A stretch of DNA of 64,000 nt from CAWFKW01 sp963816535 (GCA_963816535.1 CAWFKW010000003.1:1550001-1614000); one strand, 5' to 3'. Numbered from the stretch's first letter, positions 24,009 to 33,500 are shown. The notes: generated by a model from the sequence alone, not told the origin. Made by a program: numbers and translations.

Positions 24009-25382
24009 TTATTGGATTTCTTTCAGCTGCCTTTGGTCAAGGTAATACTTAAATCTATATACATTTGGTTTGCCGGTATATAAAGAACCGTTAAAATTTT
24101 TATTTAGAGGATGGGCAACATGGATAATGTTCAGCTTATTTTTATATTGTTTCTGAATTTCATCTTCAAAAAATAACATATACACGCCTGCCTGCTGATA
24201 CCCAAGCGGTATATCGTAAAATATCAAGGTAGCTCCTTCGGGAAAAGAATTGTGCATTTCTTTGAGCTGCAGCGGAATTGTCCGGGAAATTTCTCCCGCC
24301 TCGAACCAATATACTGCATTTTTATGTATAATTACGGCATTGACTGCAAGGTACGAAACAAATAAGGCAATGATCAGAATCCTGATTTTCTTAAATTCTG
24401 CATAAAATCCGGCAAGCGAAACTCCGATAAATACCAGCGCGCCAAACATGTTCAGGTATGCAAACCTTCCGGTATACCCGTTTACGAGAAAGTACGGCGA
24501 ATAACAAACAAAGAACCAAATCGCTGAAAACAGCAGGTATTTTTTTTCTTTCTTAAAGATAAATAAATATAAAACGCTGATGATCGTCAATACAAACAGG
24601 AAGGCATTTTTCAAAAACTGGAATTTCAGCATCAGTGTGAAATTGTAATAGACGCCGGACAGATCATGCGTAACATCAATGCCGTTATCCTGGCCCGTTA
24701 AAACAACGTTCCTGTATAAAAAATAAGCCGCCGTAAGCAGCACGAACGGAACTAAGCTCAATAAAAGCCGCTTAATATTTTCCGCCGGCTTCTCCATAAG
24801 GAAAACAGTCATAAAGCAAATCAAAGGGCAAACAACGGACATTTCGTAACTTAACAATCCCAGTAAATAAAATGATACGGAAGCGATATAGTACTTTTTC
24901 TTATAACCGTTTTTATAATAGGACATGAACGAGATAACGGAAAGAAAAATAAAATTCGCGCTAAGCAGAACTGTCTGCGTTGAGATCCAGCAAACCACTT
25001 CATGATGAGGGTAAAAGGCGGCTAAAGAGAGAAGCAGGAATAATGATATGTCGTTTTCGCGCAGAAAATTTTTTACTATTATCAATAACAAAAATACAGA
25101 TGAACTTTGAAGCAGAATACTTACCAGATGGAAACCGAGGGGAGACGAGTCAAAAGCCAGAAATTCAAAATAGAGCAAAAGCCTCGTGACCGGCCTGAAA
25201 AGAGAATTTAAACCCCAGCCGCCCCAAAAAGCGGAGATAACATTTGCAAAAGAAACCGGCTTAATCCAGTTATAGTCGTCATTTACAAAATATGCGTTAA
25301 GAGACGGATAGTACAACGCAAGAGTTATTATAAAAATGATCAGAAATAATACCGGCAGCTTTATTTTATATCGTAAAACCAT
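24009..25382 (-). CDS. GT-C-fold integral membrane protein (PMT/ArnT-like)
   Basis: 457 aa, about eleven membrane helices. The first loop carries YFVNDDYNWI, equivalent to the acidic DD/DE motif at the active site of GT-C glycosyltransferases (PMT, ArnT, PglB relatives). A soluble C-terminal part of about 80 residues follows. It is the first gene of a three-gene operon with the radical SAM enzyme and the GT87-like protein. Probable role: transfer of a sugar from a lipid carrier to a surface molecule. The exact family is uncertain. Confidence 0.7.
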   Translation of the reverse strand: MVLRYKIKLPVLFLIIFIITLALYYPSLNAYFVNDDYNWIKPVSFANVISAFWGGWGLNSLFRPVTRLLLYFEFLAFDSSPLGFHLVSILLQSSSVFLLLIIVKNFLRENDISLFLLLSLAAFYPHHEVVCWISTQTVLLSANFIFLSVISFMSYYKNGYKKKYYIASVSFYLLGLLSYEMSVVCPLICFMTVFLMEKPAENIKRLLLSLVPFVLLTAAYFLYRNVVLTGQDNGIDVTHDLSGVYYNFTLMLKFQFLKNAFLFVLTIISVLYLFIFKKEKKYLLFSAIWFFVCYSPYFLVNGYTGRFAYLNMFGALVFIGVSLAGFYAEFKKIRILIIALFVSYLAVNAVIIHKNAVYWFEAGEISRTIPLQLKEMHNSFPEGATLIFYDIPLGYQQAGVYMLFFEDEIQKQYKNKLNIIHVAHPLNKNFNGSLYTGKPNVYRFKYYLDQRQLKEIQ

Positions 25383-25387
25383 ATTAT

Positions 25388-25425
25388 AAAAATAAGCCTC
25401 TTAATATGCAAAATAAAGAGGCTTA
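25388..25425 (-). terminator. Intrinsic terminator downstream of the lipoprotein gene
   Basis: Minus-strand stem TAAGCCTCTT/AAGAGGCTTA with a 13-nt loop and an ATTTTTAT tail, 45-80 nt after the stop at 25469. Confidence 0.75.
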
Positions 25426-25468
25426 TAAATAAACCAAATCCTTAATTACTCCAAAACTTTTACGTTCA

Positions 25469-26152
25469 TTAAAACTGGACAACCGCTCCAATCGAGCTGA
25501 TCATCACTTCCTTTCCGAAAAAAGGATTATTCGACTCTATAATATTTGAAATTCCCAGCTGGTACTTAATCTTAAATACGGGTGAACCAATGCGAATTGT
25601 AAATACAGGTTCCCAACCAAACGCTGAAGGCGAGCCGGTTGCGTTAAGTTTACCGCTCAACTGGTACGAAGTGAATTTCATTGTACTGAACCTAATCGCC
25701 GCATCCAGGTCAACCCAGCCAAATGAATACGCAAAATCGGGCTGAACAAATATCCTGTAGTAGTGTCCTTCTTCGGTTAGATTAAATTTAACGTCTTTTG
25801 ACCTTGCGTTCGCAAAGCCATAGCCGCCGAAAATTTCAAAGCTGACGCCTGTTTCTCTTTCATACTTATTGCAGATGTAATAACCGACTCCAGCTTCCCC
25901 GTAATTCTGGAAATCTTCGTTATCGCTGTTTTTTGTGTTCAGAAACGAAGCGCTTGCTATGGCGGCAATATGTTTAGTGAATGAATAGCCTGCGTTCACA
26001 TTAGTTCCGCAAAGACTATATGAGAGTCCGGCGGAAAATGTATGTTCGTCTTTAAAAATAGGCGTATTCACCTCGGGCGGAATATAGACTGTGGTGCAGG
26101 AGGATAAAAACAACGTGACCAGAAATAAGAGAAGATATGTTTTTGTTTTCAT
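25469..26152 (-). CDS. Outer-membrane lipoprotein with barrel-like strands
   Basis: 227 aa from ATG 26152 (MKTKTYLLLFLVTLFLSSC); the LSSC lipobox places the acylated Cys at residue 19, whereas the longer start would bury the signal. The mature protein has amphipathic strands (TFSAGLSYSLCGTNVNAGYSF, FTIRIGSPVFKIKYQLGIS) and ends GAVVQF with a terminal Phe, as in outer-membrane barrels. Single gene with its own terminator. Function unknown. Confidence 0.75.
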   Translation of the reverse strand: MKTKTYLLLFLVTLFLSSCTTVYIPPEVNTPIFKDEHTFSAGLSYSLCGTNVNAGYSFTKHIAAIASASFLNTKNSDNEDFQNYGEAGVGYYICNKYERETGVSFEIFGGYGFANARSKDVKFNLTEEGHYYRIFVQPDFAYSFGWVDLDAAIRFSTMKFTSYQLSGKLNATGSPSAFGWEPVFTIRIGSPVFKIKYQLGISNIIESNNPFFGKEVMISSIGAVVQF

Positions 26153-26229
26153 GGCGTTCAGCAATTGAGTTTGTTCCAACAAAAAACTAACCTGAAAATT
26201 CTTAAGACCAGCAGGGGCTCTTTCTATTT

Positions 26230-26345
26230 GACCTCACCCCCGTCCGCATTCGGCAGACTTCCGCCTCTCCCAACGGAGAGGGTTGAAGTAAATGCTTCCC
26301 TCCTCCGGCGGGCAAGAGCCCGCTGCCGGCTGACTCGCAATTAAC
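26230..26345. repeat. Cluster of palindromic repeat remnants
   Basis: CCTCACCCCCG...CCTCTCCCAACGGAGAGGG (CCCTCCCC family) followed by CTCCTCCGGCGGGC-aag-AGCCCGCTGCCGG. No coding potential. Confidence 0.5.
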
Positions 26346-26347
26346 GA

Positions 26348-27847
26348 CTACCCTTCGAAGGCAAAACCTTCGGTTTCGGGCTGGCGGTACTTTAACAGTT
26401 TTTGCGCAAGCCTAATCTCATACGGCGCGGCATAGAATGACGTACTATAACGCCATGAACCCATTACTTCCATAAGCGTTCGTTTCCATCCGCGCATTTT
26501 TGTGTCGGTTAACGTAGGATAGCGTGCATTAAGCGCGCGTTCAAAATTTTTAATTTTCTTTATATGGTGCGGCATCAGCCACGGCGTCTGCGCGTATTTT
26601 CTTATGTCAAAATTTTTCCAGCGCGGCGAGAGCCATTCATCCAGAGTTTTCGGATAATCGAATCCCTTCATCTTGGATGCAAGCGACATTTCCGAATCCT
26701 CGAAATTGACCGGCGAATAGATATATAAAATAATTTCAGCAAGCGGGTTTATAGTTTTTATTTTCCGTACAAAGTTTATATCGCGTTCAATATCTTCATC
26801 AACGTGGTCCGATGGAGCCCCGAGAATAAATGAGAACTCAGGGACAATGCCGAATTTCCTGAACCGCGCCGCAAGGTCAAGAACCGTTTGCGGAGTCTGC
26901 GTGCCGCCCTTGTTCATCAGCTTCAGCATTTCTTCCGAGCTTGATTCAGCGCCGAAATAAACCATTTTCAATCCTGACTCAGCCAGCATCTTCAGAGTTT
27001 CATCTGAATATTTCATGGTTGTATCCGGCCTCGCCTCGCCCCACCACCTGAGCTTAAACTCTCTTAACTTATCTGCAATGGCATATGCGCGTTTTTCAGA
27101 TACAAAGAAATTGTCATCGTGAAATTCCAGCGCGCCAATGTTGTACTTTTCTTTCAGGAATTTTATATCCCTGTAAACGAGCTCCGGGTCTTTGCCCAGC
27201 CAAATGCCCTTATGCAGCCCCGCGATAGCGCAGAACCCGCATGTGAACGGGCAGCCTATGCTTGAGAGATAATTCATTGTCCTTGGCCCAAGATGCGATT
27301 TTCCCGGGCGCAGGTATTTTTCCATATCAAGCTTGTGGTACGGCAGAACCGGAATTGTATCCGGGTCTGTAGTTTCAGCAATCGGGTTCTGAATTATCCT
27401 GCCGTTTTCTTTGTAACATAAACCGGCAATATCTTTAAATTGTTTAGCGCCCGGCTTTTGTTCAAGTATATCAACAAAATCCAGAAACGAGCTTTCAACG
27501 TTTCCGCGGAAAGCAAAATCGACATATTCAGCCGATAGAACCGTATTGGGATGAAACGTAGGAAAGTAACCGCCCCAGATAATGTTAAGATGCGGGTAGA
27601 TACGTTTTAGCTCCTTTGAAATCGGGATAGCGTTTATCATCTGCGGTCCGGGCATAACCGTGATGCCAAGATGTTTTGCCCGTATTTCTTTGACTCTGTT
27701 AATAAGCGTTTCCAGAACATTTTTATCCATGTTCTGGTCTACTATTTCATAATCGTATTTGCCTTCAAGCAGCGAGCCCAAATAGAGCAAAGCCACGGGC
27801 GGGCGGAAACTGTAATCAGCGCTCTTAGGATTTAGTAATAATATCAT
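26348..27847 (-). CDS. Radical SAM enzyme with N-terminal cobalamin-binding-like domain
   Basis: 499 aa from ATG 27847, which is preceded by AAAAGGGAAAAC; an upstream ATG 33 nt earlier lacks an RBS. Residues 5-130 have a Rossmann-like B12-binding fold (PPVALLYLGSLLEG, HLGITVMPGPQM, IIWGGYFPTFHP) without the classical DxHxxG motif. The radical SAM motif is Cys199-x3-Cys203-x2-Cys206 (IGCPFTCGFCAI). The C-terminal 90 residues are basic. Members of this class do methylations, ring formations and lipid or glycan changes; the substrate here is unknown. Related in plan, though not closely, to the enzyme at 39059. Confidence 0.85.
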   Translation of the reverse strand: MILLLNPKSADYSFRPPVALLYLGSLLEGKYDYEIVDQNMDKNVLETLINRVKEIRAKHLGITVMPGPQMINAIPISKELKRIYPHLNIIWGGYFPTFHPNTVLSAEYVDFAFRGNVESSFLDFVDILEQKPGAKQFKDIAGLCYKENGRIIQNPIAETTDPDTIPVLPYHKLDMEKYLRPGKSHLGPRTMNYLSSIGCPFTCGFCAIAGLHKGIWLGKDPELVYRDIKFLKEKYNIGALEFHDDNFFVSEKRAYAIADKLREFKLRWWGEARPDTTMKYSDETLKMLAESGLKMVYFGAESSSEEMLKLMNKGGTQTPQTVLDLAARFRKFGIVPEFSFILGAPSDHVDEDIERDINFVRKIKTINPLAEIILYIYSPVNFEDSEMSLASKMKGFDYPKTLDEWLSPRWKNFDIRKYAQTPWLMPHHIKKIKNFERALNARYPTLTDTKMRGWKRTLMEVMGSWRYSTSFYAAPYEIRLAQKLLKYRQPETEGFAFEG

Positions 27848-28164
27848 GTTTTCCCTTTTATTAGGCTTAATTTGATGCATTAAAGTTTCAAAGTAAATTT
27901 CAAAATTCTTACACTAAAATTGCACCTGTTCCCGCCCCGCATCTAGTGCGGGGTAAACTCAAGCGGGAATCCTGTGGGCATCTAAAACAAATATGTTTTA
28001 AAGTGGAAAATGTAAAAAGTCTGAAAATACTTGTTTTTGCATATTTTATTGATATACTTCTTAAAATGTTCATTCGTATATAACCCCACCCCCGCCCTCC
28101 CCGAGGGGGAGGGTGTCTAAAGGAAATAGATTTAACGGGTTTCTTTTTATTCTTAATTTTATGA
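27848..28164. other. Intergenic region between divergent genes, with two palindromes
   Basis: Contains a GTTCCCGCCCCGC...GCGGGGTAAACTCAAGCGGGAATC palindrome (about 27928-27973) and CCGCCCTCCCCGAGGGGGAGGG (about 28092-28113). The AT-rich space between should hold divergent promoters. Confidence 0.5.
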
Positions 28165-28962
28165 ATGGAACTGATAGAGAAATTCAAAAATGATAACGCT
28201 AACCTATGTGTAAACGGAGTGTATTGCCTAAACGATTTACCGCAATCAAGCGCGTTTGAAAACATGTATTTAAAAATGAGAAACATTGAAGGAAGGGTTT
28301 ATGATGACCAAACCGTTCGGAATATGCCGGAAATTGAAAAAAATAACCGGAATTACAAAGAATGGCGAATAAGGAAGAATTCATCTGAAAAATTGATTGA
28401 ATACCTGGCGAAAAAGAATAATGAGTTCAATATACTTGATCTGGGCAGCGGCAATGGATGGCTTGCAAATAAATTATCGGGAATTAACGGCGTTTCAGTA
28501 TTTGGAGTTGATATAAACAAACATGAGTTGGAGCAGGCGGCGAGGGTTTTTGGAAATAAAACAAACCTTGTTTTCGTTTACGCAGATATATTTTATTCGA
28601 AACTAAATGAAATGAAGTTTGATATAATTATACTTGCAGGGGTATTAATGTATTTTAAAGATGCAGAGATTCTGATAAATAAGTTACAGGGAATGTTAAA
28701 CCCAGCCGGGGAAATCCATTTAATAGACAACGCGCTTTACAACAAAACCGATGTTGAAAGCGCAAGGCAAAGAACCTTAGAGCATTACAAACGCATGGGA
28801 ATGCCGGAAATGGCCCGACATATATATCACCATTTGTTAAACGAGTTTGATAAATACAATCCTGAAATAATTTATAATCCTAATAGCATAACAAGCAGGG
28901 TGAAGAAGAAATCGGTTGAAACTGGTTTGTCGCCGTTTTACTGGATAAAGATAAGCTTATAA
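28165..28962 (+). CDS. Class I SAM-dependent methyltransferase
   Basis: 265 aa. Motif I ILDLGSGNGWLANKL (about residues 92-106), motif II VFGVDINKHEL, motif IV FDIIILAGVLMYFKDAE and motif V GMLNPAGEIHLIDNALY are all seen, typical of ubiE/type-11 methyltransferases acting on small molecules or sugars. The N-terminal 85 residues include an LCVNGVYCLNDLPQS stretch, perhaps a degenerate metal or substrate-binding part. Single gene on the plus strand inside a minus-strand region with glycan-related functions. Confidence 0.82.
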   Translation: MELIEKFKNDNANLCVNGVYCLNDLPQSSAFENMYLKMRNIEGRVYDDQTVRNMPEIEKNNRNYKEWRIRKNSSEKLIEYLAKKNNEFNILDLGSGNGWLANKLSGINGVSVFGVDINKHELEQAARVFGNKTNLVFVYADIFYSKLNEMKFDIIILAGVLMYFKDAEILINKLQGMLNPAGEIHLIDNALYNKTDVESARQRTLEHYKRMGMPEMARHIYHHLLNEFDKYNPEIIYNPNSITSRVKKKSVETGLSPFYWIKISL

Positions 28963-28971
28963 ACAATTATA

Positions 28972-29676
28972 CTATAAATGAATCCCGTGTGCTTTTTTAA
29001 ATGAGATACCCAGCAAAACAACAAATGAAGCGTTGCGGCGGCTTACAGTTGTCGGTCCGTATGTAATATTATACACGGAGCTAAAAGATTGCTCATACTT
29101 AAAATCAACTCTGAATATATCCCATACTTCGTTGCCAAACCCTATTGCAAACCCGGTTTCCATCTTGCCTGAGCTTACCTTAATATCCTCATCTGTATCA
29201 GCATTATAAGCCCCTACCCTGTAATCAAATTTAGGGCCAAGAAAAAGATAAACATTGTCTTCCTGTGTAACTATAAATTTCCATTTAGGCAATAATTGGA
29301 AGGAGAGGTATTGAAAGCGGTCGCTTACGCTGCCGTATTTATACTCTCCGTTGGCGGCGAGGTAAAGCAATTTGAACGGGTTTTCTTTTTGCTCTCCCTT
29401 TATATTATAATGCAGTTCCGTTGACAGGCAAAAATGCTTTGAATCAAACCATTCAACAAAAACCCCTGCATCAAAAGTCAGAAAGTGATATGCATTGTCG
29501 CTTTGGTTCTGCATAATAACGGGGATATAGCCAGATGACATCATGCCGGAAAGTATAACCCCGCCTTTAACGCCGAACTTATTTATTAATTGCGCGTCGG
29601 ACCGGGAAAAATTCAAGGCAAGAAAAATAATTATGCATGACGTACTTAAGATTCTTATTATTGTTCTATTTGACAT
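28972..29676 (-). CDS. PorT-like outer-membrane beta-barrel protein
   Basis: 234 aa. Signal peptide ends near SRSDAQ (about residue 29); the mature part opens KFGVKGGVILSGM as in OMP_b-brl_2 proteins. Strands such as FVEWFDSKHFCLSTELHYN, LFLGPKFDYRVG and SFVVLLGISFKK are amphipathic. It converges with the methyltransferase gene, only 9 nt apart. Related to the barrels at 19962 and 20712. Confidence 0.8.
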   Translation of the reverse strand: MSNRTIIRILSTSCIIIFLALNFSRSDAQLINKFGVKGGVILSGMMSSGYIPVIMQNQSDNAYHFLTFDAGVFVEWFDSKHFCLSTELHYNIKGEQKENPFKLLYLAANGEYKYGSVSDRFQYLSFQLLPKWKFIVTQEDNVYLFLGPKFDYRVGAYNADTDEDIKVSSGKMETGFAIGFGNEVWDIFRVDFKYEQSFSSVYNITYGPTTVSRRNASFVVLLGISFKKAHGIHL

Positions 29677-29714
29677 TTCAAAGATATTTAAACTCTTTAA
29701 AAAAATTCAGACCG

Positions 29715-30215
29715 CTAGCGGTATAAGTATACAGAGAACCATCCCAGGAATAACGGAGTATAGAAATTCCCCTGAAAATGATCTGAGTAAATTCCTGTGA
29801 GATGCCCTATCTGGGTATAACTGCAGTTGTTAATATTGGCGCAATAATATATTTCCCCTGTCAGCGTTGAATTGTTATTATGGCAATCAATTTTTAAACC
29901 GCTGTTATCCGTAGTGTCGGTGTAGTTAACAATTATTGTCGCTTCAGCGCTTGAACACATTTGGCCCTTAACTGATGCCGTTCGTTTAACGTTATCCTGT
30001 TGAATTCTTATACTGTCGCCGGATAGAAATCCGGTAGTTGAAACTGTAATAATATCGTTGGAAGTAATTTCGGTTCCGAGCTGAAGCGTTGCCGATCTTA
30101 TATACGAGGTGATGTCTCCGCTGCAGGGTTTTGGAATTACAAAGGTGTCTTCATTGCATGAAAATATAATAAAAGCAGATGCGATGAAAAACAGTATGGA
30201 AATGCGATAAATCAT
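29715..30215 (-). CDS. Small lipoprotein of unknown function
   Basis: 166 aa. MIYRISILFFIASAFIIFSC gives a lipobox with Cys20. The mature protein has several Cys residues (CSGD, MCSS, DCHN, CANINNC) and short beta strands, suggesting a disulfide-rich periplasmic domain. It lies 38 nt upstream of the barrel gene at 28972 and may be co-transcribed with it. No family recognised. Confidence 0.7.
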   Translation of the reverse strand: MIYRISILFFIASAFIIFSCNEDTFVIPKPCSGDITSYIRSATLQLGTEITSNDIITVSTTGFLSGDSIRIQQDNVKRTASVKGQMCSSAEATIIVNYTDTTDNSGLKIDCHNNNSTLTGEIYYCANINNCSYTQIGHLTGIYSDHFQGNFYTPLFLGWFSVYLYR

Positions 30216-30339
30216 CGCTGTAAATATAAGAGTTTTGAGGAATTTATTAAAGTCAACCCGGGAAAACTATTTTTTGTTTTGCACAAAAGATTCAATCTTT
30301 CACAATCTCAAACTTCGAATTGCAGGATTCTAAATATAA

Positions 30340-30360
30340 GATCCCCGCTTCCGCGGGGAT
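30340..30360. repeat. Dispersed palindrome, GATCCCCGC family
   Basis: GATCCCCGC-ttc-CGCGGGGAT directly after the flavin reductase stop (on its strand); may act as an RNA 3' end structure. Same family as 899-934. Confidence 0.6.
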
Positions 30361-30376
30361 AAAATGTCTGACATAG

Positions 30377-30907
30377 CTACAACCGCGATATATGATACAA
30401 TTGGAGTTTTTCAGGGTCTTTATCCAGCTTTTCGTATAAAACTTTTGCAATAAAAAGGGTGTGGTCGCCGGCTGGATGAGTTTCCGTAACTTTGCATTCC
30501 AAATATCCATAAGCATCCTGAATTACAGGCGCGTTGATTGTTTTAGCTTCTGCCTTAATCAGCTTTAACAGTTGGAATTTATCATTCTCCCTGCCCGAAA
30601 TATTGCCGCATGCCACTATTTCTTTTTCGAAGCTGGCAGGCATAAAATTCACGGCAAACTCGCCTGTTTCGTTTATGATCGAGGTGGAGTAATTTTTTGC
30701 ATCAAGCGCAATAGCGTACAGTTTAGGATTTAGCGAGAGCGGAATGTGCCAGTCAGCCGGCATTACATTATCTTTTCCGCCAAGCCGCGCGGTAATAAGA
30801 ACGACCGAGCGCGGGTGGGTATAGGCGACGCGCATATATTCCGCTGTTTTTATTCTGAAGCGTATCCGGCTCAGCATTTTTTTAATTTTTCGTTTTAGTT
30901 TATCCAT
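30377..30907 (-). CDS. Flavin reductase-like (FMN-binding split barrel) protein
   Basis: 176 aa. RSVVLITARLGGKDNVMPADWHIPLS, NYSTSIINETGEFAVNFMP and HTLFIAKVLYEKLD follow the flavin reductase domain pattern, in which FMN lies in a split barrel. Members reduce flavin with NAD(P)H or bind FMN for another enzyme. The basic N-terminus (MDKLKRKIKKMLSRIRFRIK) is unusual. It starts 11 nt after the methyltransferase at 30919, so the two form an operon; the partner reaction is unknown. Confidence 0.8.
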   Translation of the reverse strand: MDKLKRKIKKMLSRIRFRIKTAEYMRVAYTHPRSVVLITARLGGKDNVMPADWHIPLSLNPKLYAIALDAKNYSTSIINETGEFAVNFMPASFEKEIVACGNISGRENDKFQLLKLIKAEAKTINAPVIQDAYGYLECKVTETHPAGDHTLFIAKVLYEKLDKDPEKLQLYHISRL

Positions 30908-30918
30908 TTGTAAGTTTA

Positions 30919-31710
30919 TTATCTCTTTGTCATTTCTATAAGGTAGTGGTCGCAGAAATTATAGAACGGGTATTTTGAACACAGAAAATCTTCCAATCCT
31001 TTAATGCCGTCAAAGAATTTCATATGCTTTCTTTGAAATTCAGCAAGCCCGTCAGGCGGGTAAAGATAACCAAAGCCTCTTATGTTATTCGTTATGAAAT
31101 ATTCAGAGAAAATCTTTTTGACTCTTCGCGGAAAATACAGCCTCATCCAGGTCTTAAAATATTTCTCCCTCGCTGTCAGCCTTTCAAAAGCTGTTACCGG
31201 CCTAAACTTCAGAAGATAATAATAAAATTCCCACAAACAGACTTTATTCAGCATAACAAAAAAAACTTTTGCGCCGGGCTTCAGTATTTTATGAGCGTTC
31301 ATGGCAAACTTATTCATATCTTTTACATAGTTCAGCGCGTTGAAATTTGAAATAATCCCGTTGTACAAATTTCCGTCAAGCTTATCTAAATTATCCGCAT
31401 CCAGTATTTCAGCAGTAATAAGGCGGGTCAAATTTTCATTCACGGCTTTTTGGGATGTAATCTTTAACATCTCCGGGGAGATATCGGTTGAAGTAAGCTT
31501 TATACCTTTTTGGGCTAGGAATACTGCGTCAATCCCTGTTCCGCAGCCAATCTCAAGCAACTGCATACCGGGCCTGATAGCGCTTAGGACTCTTTTGTGG
31601 AAGTAGCTTCTTATTAACTGAGCCGGAATGCTTGCACCGACAACTTCATCATAACCTGATGCAATTTCATTGTGGAATTCCGTTACATCATACTTTAAAT
31701 TATCTGTCAT
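30919..31710 (-). CDS. SAM-dependent methyltransferase (paralogue of the one at 35792)
   Basis: 263 aa from ATG 31710. A TTG 12 nt upstream is possible, but the paralogue at 35792-36595 begins MTDHL where this one begins MTDNL, which supports 31710. Motif I is LLEIGCGTGIDAVFLA, then SDFN-like SNFNALNYV and a long helical C-terminal part (WEFYYYLLKFRP, KYPFYNFCDHYLIEM) shared with the paralogue. Probably methylates a sugar or lipid intermediate of the surrounding envelope-glycan region; this is inference. Confidence 0.82.
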   Translation of the reverse strand: MTDNLKYDVTEFHNEIASGYDEVVGASIPAQLIRSYFHKRVLSAIRPGMQLLEIGCGTGIDAVFLAQKGIKLTSTDISPEMLKITSQKAVNENLTRLITAEILDADNLDKLDGNLYNGIISNFNALNYVKDMNKFAMNAHKILKPGAKVFFVMLNKVCLWEFYYYLLKFRPVTAFERLTAREKYFKTWMRLYFPRRVKKIFSEYFITNNIRGFGYLYPPDGLAEFQRKHMKFFDGIKGLEDFLCSKYPFYNFCDHYLIEMTKR

Positions 31711-31856
31711 TTGCGGCGGCAATTTGACTACAAGTAATGAAATAATTGGTAAAGATAAAATTCAATTTGGCGACTATGAACCGGAAGTATACATTAAATT
31801 TACTTTGAAAGCCGTTGAATAATCGCTATAATTGTAACTAAACCATAAAACTGATT

Positions 31857-33500
31857 TTGCTAAGATACCTGTGGAAATACATTCGCGAATGGAAACTTAA
31901 GCTAACGGCGGCCTTACTTTGTTTAACATTTGTGACTCTATCGAACCTGCTTTACCCGTGGCTGCTGAAACTTATGGTGGATAAGTTCAGCACGGGCTCT
32001 GTTTATAATTTCAATGTCGGATTATTTGCTCTTGTTCTCATTCTGGTATTCCTCGTTTCATCAGCGCTGGGTTATTACAATTATGTGCTCATGCAGGAGC
32101 TTGGGTTTATGTTAAGGAACCGATTGAGAACGGAGTTTTACAGCTCGCTGCTGTATAAAGAAATGTCATTTTACAGCTCCAACCAAATAGGCGAGCTTTC
32201 TTCAAGGGCAACCGAAGATATCGGAAAGATGCAGCCTTTTTTTATAAACCTTGTCGCCCCCGTATTCCAGAACGTTTTATTTATTGCGGGATGCCTGATA
32301 GTAATGCTGTTTATTAACTGGGCTGCAACATTGATAGTGCTGGCGCTGATTATTCTTATTGTCCCGTTAATACTTTTATTCAGCAGGAAAATAAGGCAGT
32401 ATTCTTCAAACAGCCAGCAGAAACACTCCGACGCCAACGCATACATGGAAGAAACGCTCTTCGGAATAAGAGAAATAAAATCATTCGTTCTCGAAAAGGT
32501 CAAGCTGAGGAAATATTCAGAAAGAGTAGCAGAGGCGTCCAAAGATGAAATCGAAGCTTCGAAGCTTCATTCACGCACATCTCATTCTATCCAGCTTCTT
32601 CTTTCAATATTGATAGTAGGCGTTTTTTATGCCGGCACATCGCAGACATTTTCGGCCGGGTGGTCGATGGGAAGTATAGTGGCGTTTTACTTTTACGCAT
32701 ATTCTGTAACTATGGCGTTTGTCGCCGCAGGCAGGGTTTACCTGAACTACCAGGTTATCAGCGGCGCAACAAACAGGATAATAGACCTTCTCAGCGGCGG
32801 CACAGCCGAAGCTACCGCGCTTGAAGCGCCGGAAGCTGATAAAAAAGAAGCGACGCCAGTAAGCGGAAGGATTGAATTCAAAAACGTTACATTTGGATAT
32901 GACGAAAAAACAACTGTGTTAAAGAATTTGTCTTTCATCGTTGAGCCCGGCGGGTGGCTGCTGATAACCGGCCCTTCAGGATGCGGAAAATCGACCATTG
33001 CGAACCTGATGATGAGATTTTATGACAGCAAAGGCGGCGCTGTATTAATAGACGAAAAACAAATTAATAAATATGATGTTTATGAACTCAGGCGCCAAAT
33101 TGGTTTTGCCGCGCAGGAACCGGTGCTGTTCCACGACACAATAAAAGAAAATATTCTGTTCTCTGAAAAACGGGTCAGCGAACAGCGGTTTAACGAGGTG
33201 TTAAAGATAACCCGTCTCGATGAATTTATAAACGGCCTGCCCGGCGGCGCGGAAACGCTGATAGGAGAGCGCGGAATTACGCTGAGCGGCGGACAGCGCG
33301 CACGAATCGCAATTGCAAGAGCTTTAGCGTTCGACCCCCCAATTTTGATCTTAGATGAAGCAAACGCAATGCTTGAAAAGGAGCTTGAACAGGAGCTTTG
33401 GAGCGGACTGGCGCTCGACCGTCAAAACAAAACGACGATAATTCTAAGCCATCACACCGAAAGCATCCCTGAGATATACAAACAATTAAAACTGGCTTAA
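31857..33500 (+). CDS. MsbA-type ABC exporter (fused membrane and ATPase domains)
   Basis: 547 aa, TTG start (LLRYLWKYIREWKLKL); no nearer ATG keeps the first helix. Six membrane helices occupy residues 15-300. The ATPase domain has Walker A GPSGCGKS, Q-loop AAQEPVLF, signature LSGGQRARIAIARA, Walker B ILILDEA and H-loop LSHHTES. The D-loop, usually SALD, reads NAMLE, so its Asp is missing. Exporters of this type flip lipid A, lipid-linked oligosaccharides or peptides. The heptosyltransferase-like gene starts directly after the stop, which argues for a lipid or glycan cargo. Confidence 0.9.
   Translation: MLRYLWKYIREWKLKLTAALLCLTFVTLSNLLYPWLLKLMVDKFSTGSVYNFNVGLFALVLILVFLVSSALGYYNYVLMQELGFMLRNRLRTEFYSSLLYKEMSFYSSNQIGELSSRATEDIGKMQPFFINLVAPVFQNVLFIAGCLIVMLFINWAATLIVLALIILIVPLILLFSRKIRQYSSNSQQKHSDANAYMEETLFGIREIKSFVLEKVKLRKYSERVAEASKDEIEASKLHSRTSHSIQLLLSILIVGVFYAGTSQTFSAGWSMGSIVAFYFYAYSVTMAFVAAGRVYLNYQVISGATNRIIDLLSGGTAEATALEAPEADKKEATPVSGRIEFKNVTFGYDEKTTVLKNLSFIVEPGGWLLITGPSGCGKSTIANLMMRFYDSKGGAVLIDEKQINKYDVYELRRQIGFAAQEPVLFHDTIKENILFSEKRVSEQRFNEVLKITRLDEFINGLPGGAETLIGERGITLSGGQRARIAIARALAFDPPILILDEANAMLEKELEQELWSGLALDRQNKTTIILSHHTESIPEIYKQLKLA

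Noticed and set aside
30292..30516. Minus-strand open frame overlapping the flavin reductase gene
   Set aside because: Out of frame with a well-supported gene and runs through a palindromic repeat.
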